64,000 bases of DNA from assembly GCA_016717115.1 (NCBI GenBank), contig JADKGE010000001.1, forward strand, positions 682,001-746,000, given 5' to 3'. The notes below the pieces were generated by a model. That model saw only the letters and a list, made by a program, of their open reading frames with translations, made no database searches and had not been told where the DNA came from. The position numbers were made by a program, and so were the translations under genes. The stretch comes from Actinomycetota bacterium. GTDB lineage: Bacteria > Actinomycetota > Actinomycetes > S36-B12. Below are positions 25,619 through 36,039 of the stretch, piece by piece; the first letter of the stretch is position 1; each line of letters begins with the position of its first letter.

Positions 25619-28600
25619 TAGCGAACGCCTGCTCGACAGGGCGTGCTGCTCCTGCTCGTGCGGCTGGTGCGTGCCGACGGCGGGCGAGGACGACGCGGGC
25701 CGGGTGACCGCCGACAGCGGCCGCTGGATGATCTCCGGCAGGTTCATCGCCACAGCTCCACGCTCCTGGTTGGCGACTCCTCCTGCACCCAGACGAGCTC
25801 GGCATTCGGTACGCCTCGAGCGCCGGCGGCAGTGCCGGAAGGGCAGGAGGTAGAGGCACCGAATCGCAGGATTGCCAAATCGGTGATGCCGTTCTTCGCC
25901 CGGTGCGCGGAGGGCTTAGTAGACCTTCCGCTGCACATGATCACCCGACGGATGTCTGGGCCGGTGAAGCCCCGATCGGTGATCAGCGGTGGAAGTGGCC
26001 GGTCGTGAACTCCGCCTTGTTCGACACGGCGGCCTTCGAGCGCGGCGACTCTCGGGGGTGAACACCACCAGCGGCCGGATGATCTTGGCATTGGCCTGGA
26101 GCCGGAGCAAGTGAGTCGCAGGTGTTTCGACGGCTTCGCGACGATCATGTTGTCCTGCGCGCACGTTGCAGGAAGCGCTCGATACGGGCGAGTGATCCGG
26201 ACCCTGGCCCTCGAAGCCGTGGGAAGCGGCAGGGTCAGCGGCGACCGCTGGCCCACTTCGGCTCGCGGAGGGGAGGAACTCGTCGATGAGATCTGCGCCC
26301 CATCGGCGGAAGTCGCCGAACTGCGCCTCCCATGACGAGCGCGTCCGGCCGGGCGACCGAGCAGCCGTACTCGGAAACCCATGGCCGCGTACTCGCTCAG
26401 CAGGAGTCGATGACGTAGAGCTTGCCGCCGTCGCGATAGCACTGCCGGAGCGGCTTGTACTGCCAGCCCATCTCCTTGTCGACGATCACCATGTGGCGAT
26501 GGCCGAACGTGCCCCGGCGAACGTCCTGCCCGGCCAGGCGGCCCGTGCGCCCCTCCATGAGCAGCAGGCCGACGGCGAGCGCCTCGCCACGCCCCAATCG
26601 ATCGCGTCTTCGGCGACCATGGTGGCGCGGCGCTGGAGCTGCGGCTGAAGGCAGGCGTGAAGTCGCCGGGCATCGTGAGCTGCGGAGGCGATGACGGTCT
26701 CGATCTGCTCCTGCGAGATGGCCGTGTCGATGTCCGCGGCGGCCCCTGCGGCTGCAGGCTGCGCTGGCCTCGCTGGAGGATGTCGATCTCGGTGTCGCCG
26801 AACGCGACCTACTGGGCGTCGGTGCGCGTCTCCTGGAAGATCCGGTCGAGCTGCTCCTGGAAGTGCCGCAGCGCGCCTCGGCCTCGTCGAGGGTGATGTC
26901 TCCGCGGCCGATGAGCGACGACCTGTAGTGCTTCCGGACGGAGCGCTTTTGGTCGATGATCGCGTACATGAGGGGCTGGGTGAGGGACGGGTCGTCGGCC
27001 TCGTTGTGGCCGCGGCGTCGGTAGCACACCAGGTCGATGACGACGTCCTTGTGGAACGTCTGCCGGAAGGCGAAGGCGAACTCGGCCACGCACGACGGCC
27101 CCAGGATCGTCGCCGTTGACGTGGAAGATCGGCGCCTGCACCATGCGGGCGACGTCGGTCGTCAGACTGACGACCGGCTGTACTTCGGGCTCGTCGTGAA
27201 GCCGACCTGGTTGTTCACGACGATGTGGATCGTGCCGCCCGTGCGGTATCCGGGGATCTGGGACATCTGGAGGGTCTCGGCCACGACGCCCTGCCCCGCG
27301 AAGGCGGCGTCGCCGTGGATGAGGACCGCAGCACGCTGGAGCGCGTCCTCCAAAGGGCAGTTGATCCTGCTCGGCGAACGATGCCCTCCAGCACGGGGGT
27401 TGACCGCCTCGAGGTGCGAGGGGTTGGCGGCGAGGTAGACACGGGTCTCGGCTCCGTCGGGCGCCGTGAAGGCTCCCAGGTGCCGAGGTGGTACTTGACG
27501 TCGCCCGAGCCCTGAACCTCGTCGTCGCTGAAGTCGCCCTCGAACTCGCGGAAGATCTGGCCGTAGGACTTGCCCGCGATGTTGGTGAGCACGTTGAGGC
27601 GCCCACGGTGCGGCATGCCGATGGCCACCTCAACGATGTTGTCGTTGGACGACTCGATGAGCACCGCGTCCAGCAGGGGGATCAGTGACTCGGCGCCCTC
27701 GAGGGGAGAAGCGCTTCTGCCCCACGTACTTGGTCTGCAGGAACGACTCAGAGCCTCTGCCTCGTTGAGCTTGTGCAGGATGCGCAGCTGCTCCTCCCGC
27801 ACGGTGCGGTCGTACGGCTTCTCGACCCGGTCCTGGATCCACCGGCGCTGTTCGGGGTCCTGGATGTGCATGTACTCGATGCCGACAGTGCGGGTGTAGG
27901 AGTCGCGGAGGACGCCGAGGATCTGACGCAACTTCATCAGCGGCCGGCCGCCGAAGCCACCGGTCGCGAACTCCCGGGCGAGGTCCCACAGGGTGAGTCC
28001 AGTGCTGCGGGACGTCGAGGTCGGGGTGCATCCGCTGCTGGTACTCGAGGGGATCGGTGTCGGCCATGAGATGCCCGCGAACGCGGTAGGCGTGGATGAT
28101 CTCCTGGACCCGCACCGTCTTGCTGAGGTCGGTCTCGTGACTCGTCGAGATGTCCTGTGCCCAGCGGATGGGCTCGTAGGGGATGCGCAGGGACTTGAAG
28201 ATGCCTCGTAGAACTCGTCGCCGCCGAGGAGGAGCTCGTGGATGCGCCGCAGGAACTCGCCGGACTGGGCTCCTTGGATGACGCGGTGATCGTAGGTCGA
28301 CGTCAAGGTGAATCTTGGAGACCGCGTTGCGCGCCAGCGAATCGGCCGACGCCCCCTGCCACTCCGCCGGATAGTCCATCGCCCCGACGCCGACGATGCA
28401 GCCCTGTCCGCTCATGAGGCGCGCGACGGACAGCTGGGTGCCGATGGTGCCCGGATTGGTCAGCGAGATGGTCGTGCCGACGAAGTCGTCGACCGTCAGC
28501 TTGCCGGATCGAGCCTTGCGAACGAGGTCTTCATACGTCGCCCAGAAGGTGGCGAAGTCCATGGACTGCGCGCCCTTGATGCTGGGCACGAGCAACTGGC

Positions 28601-29190
28601 GGGTCCCGTCCGGCTTCGCGAGGTCGATCGCCAGGCCGAGTTGACGTCGTGGTTCCTCACGACCGCCGGCTTCCCGTCGATCTCCGCGAACGAGAGAAGT
28701 TCATGGCCTCGTTGTCGTGAAGAGCGCGAACGATCGCGAAGCCGATGAGGTGCGTGAACGACACCTTGCCACCCGGCCGCGCGCGAGGTGATTGTTGATG
28801 ACGACTCGGTTGTCGATGAGCAGCTTCGCGGGTACGGCGCGGACGCTGGTGGCTGTCGGGGCAGTCAGGCTGCTTTCCATGTTGCCGACGACCCGAGCCG
28901 ACGGGCCCTCAGGATGACGATGTCGCGGTCGTCGACCGGTGTGGGCGCGCTGGGCGCGGTGTTGCCGCTGGCTCCAGCGCCGGGACGGCCACGGTCGTGG
29001 CGGGCTCGCGTGACGTCGTCCTCCGCCCACGGGGGGTGGTCGCTGGGCGCGTATCCTCGAAGAAGTCCCACCAGGCCGGATCCACGGAGTTCCGGTCGGC
29101 CAGGAACTGCTGGTAGATCTCGTCAACGAGCCACTCGTTGGGGCCGAAGCCAGTCAATCGGCTCTCGGGCGATTCCGTTGGCCACTCCGT
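25619..29190 (-). CDS. kgd: Multifunctional 2-oxoglutarate decarboxylase/dehydrogenase E1-E2 (Kgd), heavily frameshifted
   Basis: About 3.57 kb, the length for about 1190 residues, in many frame pieces. N-terminus: GPNEWLVDEIYQQFLADRNS (29.1 kb). E2-like acyltransferase: VGTTISLTNPGTIGTQLS and YDHRVIQGAQSGEFLRRIHE (28.2-28.6 kb). E1: MHIQDPEQRRWIQDRVE, PHRGRLNVLTNIAGKSYGQ, APIFHVNGDDPGAVVR, then VIDLVCYRRRGHNEADDPSL (26.9-27.8 kb). C-terminus: NAELVWVQEE and AMNLPE (25.7 kb). The enzyme feeds the TCA cycle from 2-oxoglutarate using thiamine diphosphate. Because every domain is present in order and the gene is central to metabolism, sequencing errors are a better explanation than gene loss. 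The start codon is unclear. Confidence 0.85.
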
Positions 29191-29312
29191 GGTCCTCTCG
29201 CACAGGTGCGCGCCGTCTGTCGTGAGGGCGCCTGGTCAACAGTAGTGCGCCACTGGGCCTCGAAACGCGTGTGCGGATGCGCGGAAGGCGGCGACGCGGG
29301 AGGGGTGGGCGG

Positions 29313-30064
29313 ATGGACGGACAGGTGGCAGGAGCCGGTCGAGCCGGGCATCGCCCTGGTCACCGGCGGATCGAGAGGGATCGGGCTGGCAGCGGCACGC
29401 TCCTGGGTCTCCGGGGAGCGACCGTTGTTCTCGTCGGCCGCGACCCTGAACGGGTCGAGGGCGTCGAATCGCTGCGAGGCGAGGGCATCGATGCCGTCGG
29501 TGTGGAGTGCGACGTGTCCGACGCGCGAGGCGATGGCCGCGCTCCCGGAACGGCTCGGCGCCCTCGCGGCGGTCGACGTCCTGGTTCTCTCGGCGGCCGT
29601 GATGAGCCTGCCCATGTCGAAGACGCTGCACACGAGCTCGCAGGAGTGGCGGCGCGTCATGGGCATCAGCCTCGACAGGGCCTTCTTCGCAGTGCAGGCG
29701 TTCGTGCCGGGGATGGTGGAGCGGCGCCACGGGGCGCGTCATCATCGCCGTCTCGGCGTGCCTGGGCAGATTCAGCGGACCGGGCACCGCGGGCGGTCTT
29801 GCGCCCTACCGCGTGAGCAAGGCCGCCCTCAACGCGATGATCAAGAACCTCGCGGCCGAGGTCGGGCCAGGCGCCGAGGCGTGCTTGTCGACGCCATGTG
29901 CCCGAATCACTGCCGCACCGACATGGGGTCAGGATGCGCCTCGCTCGGCGGACGAGGGCGCCGACACGATCGTCTGGCTGGCTACCCGTGACGTCGAGCC
30001 ACGCCCGGATGGCACGATCGCGACCGGACTGCTGTGGGAGGACCGCCACGTGGTGCCGTGGTGA
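29313..30064 (+). CDS. Short-chain dehydrogenase/reductase (SDR), frameshifted
   Basis: The Rossmann loop ALVTGGSRGIGLAAAR is followed in other frames by VVLVGRDPERVEGVESLRGE, VDVLVLSAAVMS and the active-site YRVSKAALNAMIKNLAAEVG (YxxxK). The C-terminus is GTIATGLLWEDRHVVPW. It is a classical SDR of about 245 residues; the substrate is unknown. A GGGAGGGG site lies 7 nt before ATG 29313. It is divergent from kgd. At least three indels separate the pieces. Confidence 0.7.
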
Positions 30065-30073
30065 GTGTCTCGC

Positions 30074-30868
30074 TCAGGTGATGTCGCGGCGAAGCGTCGT
30101 CAGTGACGCGAGCACCGCGAAGACCACGGCGTACGCGAGCAGGACCAGCGCGCCGCCCCACGCCGGCAGTCGATCCGCTGCGTGATCCCGCCCGTCGGGT
30201 CGGCGGTGACCGCCACGTCCATGGCGGAGTTGAGGCACCGCCGGGAAGCCACTTGCTCACGGCGGGCAGGAGGATGGAGAGAATCGCCTCGATCAGGAGT
30301 ACCCAGACCAAGGCCAGGATGATGGCGGTGATCTGGCTCTTGATCAGGCGCCGAGGCTCACGCCCACGATGGCGTGGTGAGGGCGAACCCGATGATGGCG
30401 CCGACGAGCACCGATCCGATCGCGGACGCGGTGATGGGTGCGTGATCGAAGCGCGTCAGCATCACCGTTGAGACGAGGACGACGACCGCCATGGTCACGA
30501 TCGCCACGGCCGCGCCGAGCACTGCGTACAAGACCATCTTGGCCACCAGGACGCGTCCGCGTCGGGGTGTCGCGAGGAACGTCGAGGTGATCGTCATGTG
30601 CCGGTACTCGCCGGTCATGGCGATGATCCCGAGGATGAGGACGAACGTCGATGCGGTTCCCACCTGGGCGAGAAGGGTGGTGATGTACGCCGGGTCGAGC
30701 AGCAGGTTCTCGGTGCTCGGCATACCGGCGATCGTGCCGCTCGCCACAAGAACGAGGGTGACGACGTTGATACGCTGAACATGATGGCGACGATGGCAGC
30801 ACCTAGAGCATCTTGGTGGTGAGGACCTTGCGCCACTCGGCGCGCAGCAGCGCCAGGGAGCCGCTCAT
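30074..30868 (-). CDS. ABC-2 type transporter permease, frameshifted
   Basis: The N-terminus MSGSLALLRAEWRKVLTTKM is typical of ABC-2 permeases. It is followed by about six hydrophobic spans (FVLILGIIAMTGEYRHMTIT, VLVAKMVLYAVLGAAVAIVT, then ITAIILALVWVLLIEAILSI) and the end YAVVFAVLASLTTLRRDIT. It would form the membrane part of an exporter with the ATPase upstream. The exported compound is unknown. Two or more indels shift the frame. Confidence 0.7.
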
Positions 30869-31775
30869 TCCGAGCCCCCCGGTCAGCTCCGAGGAAGACC
30901 TTCTCAGATCTGCGGCATCAGGCGTGAGCTCGTGCAGCTCACACCCCTCGGTGAACGCGAGGTGGCCGACCTGCTCCGCGGTCATGCCGGTGACGACCAG
31001 CGCTCCGTCCGGTCGCGCTGCAGCGTGTACCTCGCCGTCGTCTCGCGCGGCCTCTGTGATGAGCCGAGCCAGTCGGTCGGCTTCCGGAGCCCCACGATGG
31101 TGTGTGTCTGGCCAGCGTCGGAGATCGCACGCAGGGGTCCGGCGTGGACGAGCGAGCCGTGGCTGATGATCACGACGTCGTCGACCGTCTGCTGCACCTC
31201 GGACAGAACGTGGCTCGACACGAGGACCGTGCAGCCCTGCGCGGCCTGATCGCGCAGGAAGGTGCGAAGCCACGCGATGCCCTCCGGATCAAGCCCGTTG
31301 GCCGGTTCGTCGAGGATGAGCACACCGGGCTCGCCGACGCGCTGGCCAGTGCGAGGCGCTGCCGCATGCCCAGGGGAGTACTCGACCACCCTTCGTCGTG
31401 CCGCCTCCTGCAGCCCCACCACCGCTAGCACGTCGTCTACCCGGGAGTCGGGCAGCCCGGCGGACGCGGCGACGACCCGAAGGTGATTGCGGGCCGTTCG
31501 CCCGGGGTGGAAGCCGCTGGCCTCGAGTGCCGCGCCCACGGCGCGAGTCGGCTCCTCGAGCTCGACGTAGCCTCGTCCTCCGATGAGTGCCCTGCCCGAC
31601 GTCGGCGTCACGAGGCCCAGGCTGGCAGCGCAGGGTGGTGGTCTTTCCGGATCCGTTGGGGCCGAGAATCCGGTGACGCGGCCTGGCAGGACGGAGAAAC
31701 TCAGGTCGTTGACGGCCGTCACGGCGCTGCTTAGCGCCCGAAGATCTTCGTCAGCGACTCGACCTGCAGCGTCTC
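30861..31775 (-). CDS. ABC transporter ATP-binding protein, frameshifted
   Basis: The N-terminal LQVESLTKIFGR and VNDLSFSVLPGRVTGF are followed by a damaged Walker A (about 31.67 kb). After that come GFHPGRTARNHLRVVAASAG, the Walker B LILDEPANGLDPEGI, the H-loop VLVSSHVLSEVQQTVDDVVI and a C-terminal regulatory tail. This is the drug-exporter (CcmA/DrrA-like) type paired with an ABC-2 permease, whose ATG overlaps the expected stop. An AGGAGAG site is seen, but the start codon itself appears lost to an error. Confidence 0.7.
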
Positions 31776-31825
31776 TCCTGCGCGTGGCACGGAACTACGC
31801 TACCGCTGCCATGCTGGCGGTGGGC

Positions 31826-32182
31826 CTAGGTGATGACCCCGGGTCGGTTTCCCTTGCCGACGACCCTGCCACCGGCGCCCTCCCAGGCTCGCATGCCGCC
31901 GCGCAGGTTGACGGCGTCCATCCCGGCGGCCCGCAGGGTGGTTGCCGCGCGTCCGGCCCGCGCGCCGCTGCGGCACACGACGATGACCTGCTTGCCCTTG
32001 GGCAGGCGGCGGCCCGCCTGGGCCGCGACCTGGTCCAGCGGAATGTGCACCGCGCTGGGGGCGTGGCCGGCGTTCCATTCGTTGTTCTCCCGGACGTCCA
32101 GCAGGGTGGCCCCCTGCGTCACGAGGACCATCGCAACGTCCGCCGTCACGGATGGCTGACGGAACCGGCTGAACAGACTCAT
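31826..32182 (-). CDS. Rhodanese-like sulfurtransferase
   Basis: A 118-residue single-domain rhodanese, intact although both neighbours are broken. LLDVRENNEWNAGHAPSAVH (about 28-47) and the active-site loop VVCRSGARAGRAA with Cys at about residue 71 are visible; the C-terminus has NLRGGMRAWEG. It probably moves sulfane sulfur (persulfide). ATG 32182 is 6 nt after TATCGT, and that -10 overlaps an 18-bp CsoR/CstR-like palindrome (32191-32208), which suggests persulfide-responsive control. Confidence 0.9.
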   Translation of the reverse strand: MSLFSRFRQPSVTADVAMVLVTQGATLLDVRENNEWNAGHAPSAVHIPLDQVAAQAGRRLPKGKQVIVVCRSGARAGRAATTLRAAGMDAVNLRGGMRAWEGAGGRVVGKGNRPGVIT

Positions 32183-32190
32183 GGGACGAC

Positions 32191-32208
32191 GATACCCCTT
32201 GGGGTATC
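32191..32208. promoter_or_regulatory. CsoR/CstR-like operator of the rhodanese gene
   Basis: GATACCCCTTGGGGTATC is a perfect 18-bp palindrome in the gap between the sugar-transporter stop and the rhodanese start. ATACCCC/GGGGTAT half sites are typical of the CsoR family (copper CsoR, persulfide CstR). The -10 box TATCGT (32194-32189) overlaps it, so binding would block transcription. No csoR/cstR gene is seen in the window. Confidence 0.65.
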
Positions 32209-32211
32209 GGA

Positions 32212-33652
32212 TCAGGCGTCGGCCATTTCGCTGATCTGCTCCAGGGAGCGGCCCGTGGTCTCCGGGACCTTCGAGCGCACGAAGAAGATCGACGCGAGGG
32301 CGAACGCCGTGAAGATGCCGTAGGCGATCGTCGGAAGCTGCGCGCGGCAACGGCGGGAACGCGGTCGACACGATGAAGTTGGCGATCCAGCGAGCCGAGG
32401 CGGCCGGGCGAGCGCCGCCGCCCGGATGCGGTTGGGGAACATCTCGCCGAGAGCGGACCAGACCACCGGTCCCCACGACATGCCAAAGAAGACGACGTAG
32501 GCGTTGAAGGGCGACGACCGCCATCGTCGCACTGGCCCCGCACGAGGGAGGATCGCTGCCGCCCGTGGAATTGGGCACCTGGGGCGGTGCCGAAGATCAG
32601 CGTGATGCAAGCAGCATGACGACCATGCCGCTCGAGCCGATCAGCAGCAGCGCTTACGCCCAATGCGGTCGAGGGCGATGGCCACGAGGGTCGTGGCCAC
32701 GTTGATGGCGTTGGTGATCATCGACGTGAGGAACGCCTGGTCCTGGCTGAAGCCGACGGACTCCCAGATGAGGTTCGAGTAGTAGAAGACGGCGTTGATG
32801 CCGACGAACTGCTGGAACATCGACAGGCCCATGCCGACCCAGACGATCGGCAGCAGCCCGAACTTCGGGCCGCGGAGGTCTCCCATGCTGAACTTGTGGC
32901 TGCTGTCCATCGTGCTCTGGATGACCGAGGACCTTCTTGCTCTGATCGTGTGAACACCGACTCCAAGACAGCTCGCGCCTCGTCGAGCCTGCCCCTTCTC
33001 GACGAGGTAGCGAGAGACTCGGGATCCCCGCAGCGCCATGAAGAAGTAGAGGGCGGCCGGAATGAGCATGACGAGGAACATCCAGCGCCAGGCGCCTGGA
33101 TGCCGAGCAGCCAGTCCGATGTCGAGCTCCCCGCCGCACTGACGATGAAGTAGTTGCTGACGCCCGTCGCGAAGATGCCGAGGACGATGGCCAGCTGCTG
33201 CAGTGAGCCGAGGCGGCCGCGCAGCTGCGCGGGAGAGATCTCGGCGATGTACATCGGTGCGACGACGCTCGCCACGCCGATCCCGGCCCCGCCGATGAGC
33301 CGCCACATCATCAGGATCTCGACGTTGGGCGGGAACCGGTGCCGATGGCGCTGGCGGCGAACAGCAGGGCAGCGATGAGCATCCCGCGGCGGCGGCCGAA
33401 GGAGTCGGCGAGCTGGCCGGCGAACCAGGCGCCGACCGCAGAGCCGATGAGGGCGATCGAGACAACGAAGGCCATGAGGCCCGAACCGAGATCGAAGGTC
33501 TCGGCTATGGCGGTGTTGGCACCGTTGATGACCGCCGAGTCGAAGCCGAAGAGGAACCCACCCATGGCGGCCGTGGCCGCGAGGCGCACGACTCGCCCGC
33601 CGGCGGTATGTCTCAGGAGGCCCAGCAGGGGGGCTGGAGCGCCGTGTGCCAT
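32212..33652 (-). CDS. MFS sugar porter, frameshifted
   Basis: The N-terminal half in one frame shows AATAAMGGFLFGFDSAVING (TM1 motif of sugar porters) and GQLADSFGRRRGMLIAALLF (the D-R-R/G-R-R motif after TM2). The next frame has GIGVASVVAPMYIAEISPAQ and LRGRLGSLQQLAIVLGIF. Later pieces end in PETTGRSLEQISEMADA, the classic C-terminus. It is a proton-coupled sugar or inositol importer of about 480 residues. ATG 33652 has a clear GGAGG site. Many indels in 32.3-33.3 kb destroy the frame. Confidence 0.75.
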
Positions 33653-33744
33653 TGCCACCTCCGTGATCTTCGTCACACGAGTGCAGATCGTGCCCCTCTG
33701 GGGCGCTGAGGCGACCGTAGCGCCAAAAGGCGGGTAGTGGGTGG

Positions 33745-35094
33745 CCTTACACCTTGTGAGGTGCAGAAACCTTCCCCGCTCGGTCTCGCCGCCGCCCGGC
33801 GTCGTCGCGTGCGTCCCGGCCTCCTGGCGTCGGCGCCGGCCCAGGCCGCGCCCACCCGTCGCCGAGTTCTCCGCCAGCGCCACGCCCGCTCCGGTGGTGG
33901 TCGCCGCCACCACGCCGGGCGTTCCGACGATCTCCAAGATCCTCGTCGGTCCCGGTAGTAGCCTGCTCACGGTGGTGTACGTCGCGCCCACTCTCCGACG
34001 TGGCCTCGGTCGTGGGGCTACGAGGCGACCATCGATGGCGGCGATGTCTGGTGCCCTGAAGCTCCGGCCCCGGCAAGTGCACCTTGACCAATCTGTCCAA
34101 CGGCCGTTCGTACACGGTCGCTCTCCGCGCGAGGAACCGCGATCGGTGTCGGCGCTGCAGCCTGGCCGTTCAGGCCACGCCGGCCCTGCCGCCGGGCCTG
34201 GACCCCGACAAGCCCAAGAAGCTGCCCAAGCCACGAGTGTGGGTCAACACCTCGTTCAACGCGGCGGAGCTTTGACCTCGGGGTCGACGGCGCGACGACG
34301 AAGCTGGGCGTCGGCACCCTGCCCCGGCTGACGTTCAGTCGCAGCATCCCCGACAAGCGCGTGGTCGAGAGCCACTCTGGACGGTGATGTCGTCCTCGGG
34401 GACGGCAAGATCCGCAGGGCCAAGGGCGCGTGGGGCTGGATGGACGACCGCACCGTGATCCTTCCGGCCGAAGAACTCTGGCCAGGTCACGCGACGATCA
34501 ACACGTCTCCACCATCGATCGCGCCGTCATGGGCAAGACCGACGAAGTACTTAAGTCGTCGGATCGGACACCCTTGCGAAGACGTACACGTTCAAGACGG
34601 CCCGCCGGCTCGTGGTCAAAGGTGGACGGGCCAAGCGATCGCATGAAGGTCTACGTCGACGGTCCAAGGTGAAGGACCCTCGGCGTTTCTGGAAAAAGCA
34701 GGACTGGGAGACGCGCAACGGTGTCAAGGTCATCAGCACCCGCAAGGGGCCGTTGCACGCCGACGAGCGTCTCGCTGAACCTCGACCGTCCGTGGAGACC
34801 CCGACGAGTGGAAGGACATCCCCTGGAACACCCGCCTCACCCCGACGGGCGAGTTCAATCCACGGCGCCCTGGGCGTACGGCCGCATCGGTCGGTACAAT
34901 TCGCTCTCGCTGGCTGCACGAACATGTTCGAGGGTGACGCCAGTGGATCTACGACAGTCCTCCCCGGTGATCCCGTTGTCTACGTGAACACCGGTGGCGA
35001 GGTCGTGCCGCCGTGGAACGGGCCGGGCGGCCTGGCCGGGAACATCCCGTGGGAGGGCTTGGCTGAAAAGTGGCCTGGGCAGTGTGACGGGTAA
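33745..35094 (+). CDS. L,D-transpeptidase (YkuD) with a fibronectin type III domain, frameshifted
   Basis: Read through the frames, a fibronectin type III-like segment (LLTVVYVAPT, LTNLSNGRSYTVALRARN) is followed by Ig-like, catalytic-domain-preceding repeats (KTYTFKTARRLVVK, VYVDG). A YkuD domain follows: WNTRLTPTGEF, then GRIGRYNS, LGCTNMFEGDA (catalytic Cys) and GDPVVYVNTGGEV. These are the motifs of actinobacterial Ldt enzymes that make 3-3 crosslinks in peptidoglycan. The N-terminus, probably with a signal sequence, and the exact stop are uncertain. At least six indels occur. Confidence 0.7.
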
Positions 35095-35207
35095 CCCCGA
35101 CACCTCTGATCCATCCGTGGGCGGCAAGGGCGACGTGTCCCAGAGCCCGCGCCCTGATCGTCCGGGCGGCATAGCGGAACTGCCCCCTGCCCGCTGAGAC
35201 TGGTGCC

Positions 35208-36011
35208 GTGGACCCCTTCTCGCTTGCCGCCTCGGAAGCGTGACGGCGAGGGAGTTCAGCTGGACGGTCCCCGATGGCTGGCAGAGGGTCGTGCGCCTGG
35301 GGCGGGCTCGTTGTCGGAGCGCTCCTGCGCGCGGTGGCCACGCCTCCGAACCCGACGCCAACCGCACTCTGCGCCTTCCTGACCGCGCAACTCTTGGCTC
35401 CCGCACCCGTCGGCCCCGTCGTCGTGCGCACGCGGCAGATGCGCCGCGGTTCATCGAGTCGACATGGTCGGCGCAGGCCACCCTGAGCTCCGGGGCCACG
35501 GTGGCCAGCCTCTCGCGATCGTCGGCACACCTCCCGAGCGGTGAGCGACACGTCGACGATACGTGGGAAACCGCGACTCCGCCCGATGTCCCCGGCGCCG
35601 CGGACGTCGCAGTTTGCCTTTGGCTGCTCCGCTCGGGCCGGTGTTCGCGTCCCGCTCCACCGACCGGTGCGGGGATGCCCGCGTCCGGCGAGCCGGCCGG
35701 GCGGTGGGCTGGAGTCAGCTTCGCCGAGCCGCCCCCGCCCCGGGCCAAGCCTTGGTCGCCCTGGTCGATGCGTGGTGGCCCGCCGGACTGGTCCTCGGAA
35801 GCGCGACATTCGGGCCGTTCGCCACCGTGAGCTTCGCCGCCACCGTGTTCTCGTCAGATCAGGGTGACCATCGTCCTGGACCAGCCGCTGCTCCACCATT
35901 CCCGTGTGACGGGGGGCTTGGACGGCTTCACCAGCGAGCAGAGAGACGCCTGTGGGACCCGGATGGTCACTGGCGGTCGACAACCTTCAGTCAATGGTTA
36001 TCATCGCGTGA
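35208..36011 (+). CDS. Acyl-CoA thioesterase-like (double hotdog) protein, frameshifted
   Basis: Pieces give DPFSLAASEA, REFSWTVPDGWQ, then GGLVVGALLRAVATPPNPTP, LTAQLLAPAPVGPVVVRTRQ and TWSAQATLSSGATVASLS. QALVALVDAWWPAGLV and NLQSMVIIA follow at the end. This matches TesB-like or 4HBT_3 thioesterases of about 265 residues that hydrolyse acyl-CoA. GTG 35208 follows GAGACT by 6 nt. Frames change at least five times. Confidence 0.6.
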
Positions 36012-36039
36012 CAGGATGCCCCACGTGCTGACGACCCCG

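Noticed and set aside
28865..29666. Several minus-strand frames upstream of kgd as separate genes
   Set aside because: They are pieces of the kgd N-terminus or antisense of the SDR gene.
22736..30000. Genomic island or prophage
   Set aside because: Apart from one integrase remnant, the genes are ordinary chromosomal ones (sodN, kgd, DUF6104) with the same GC content and no phage structural genes.
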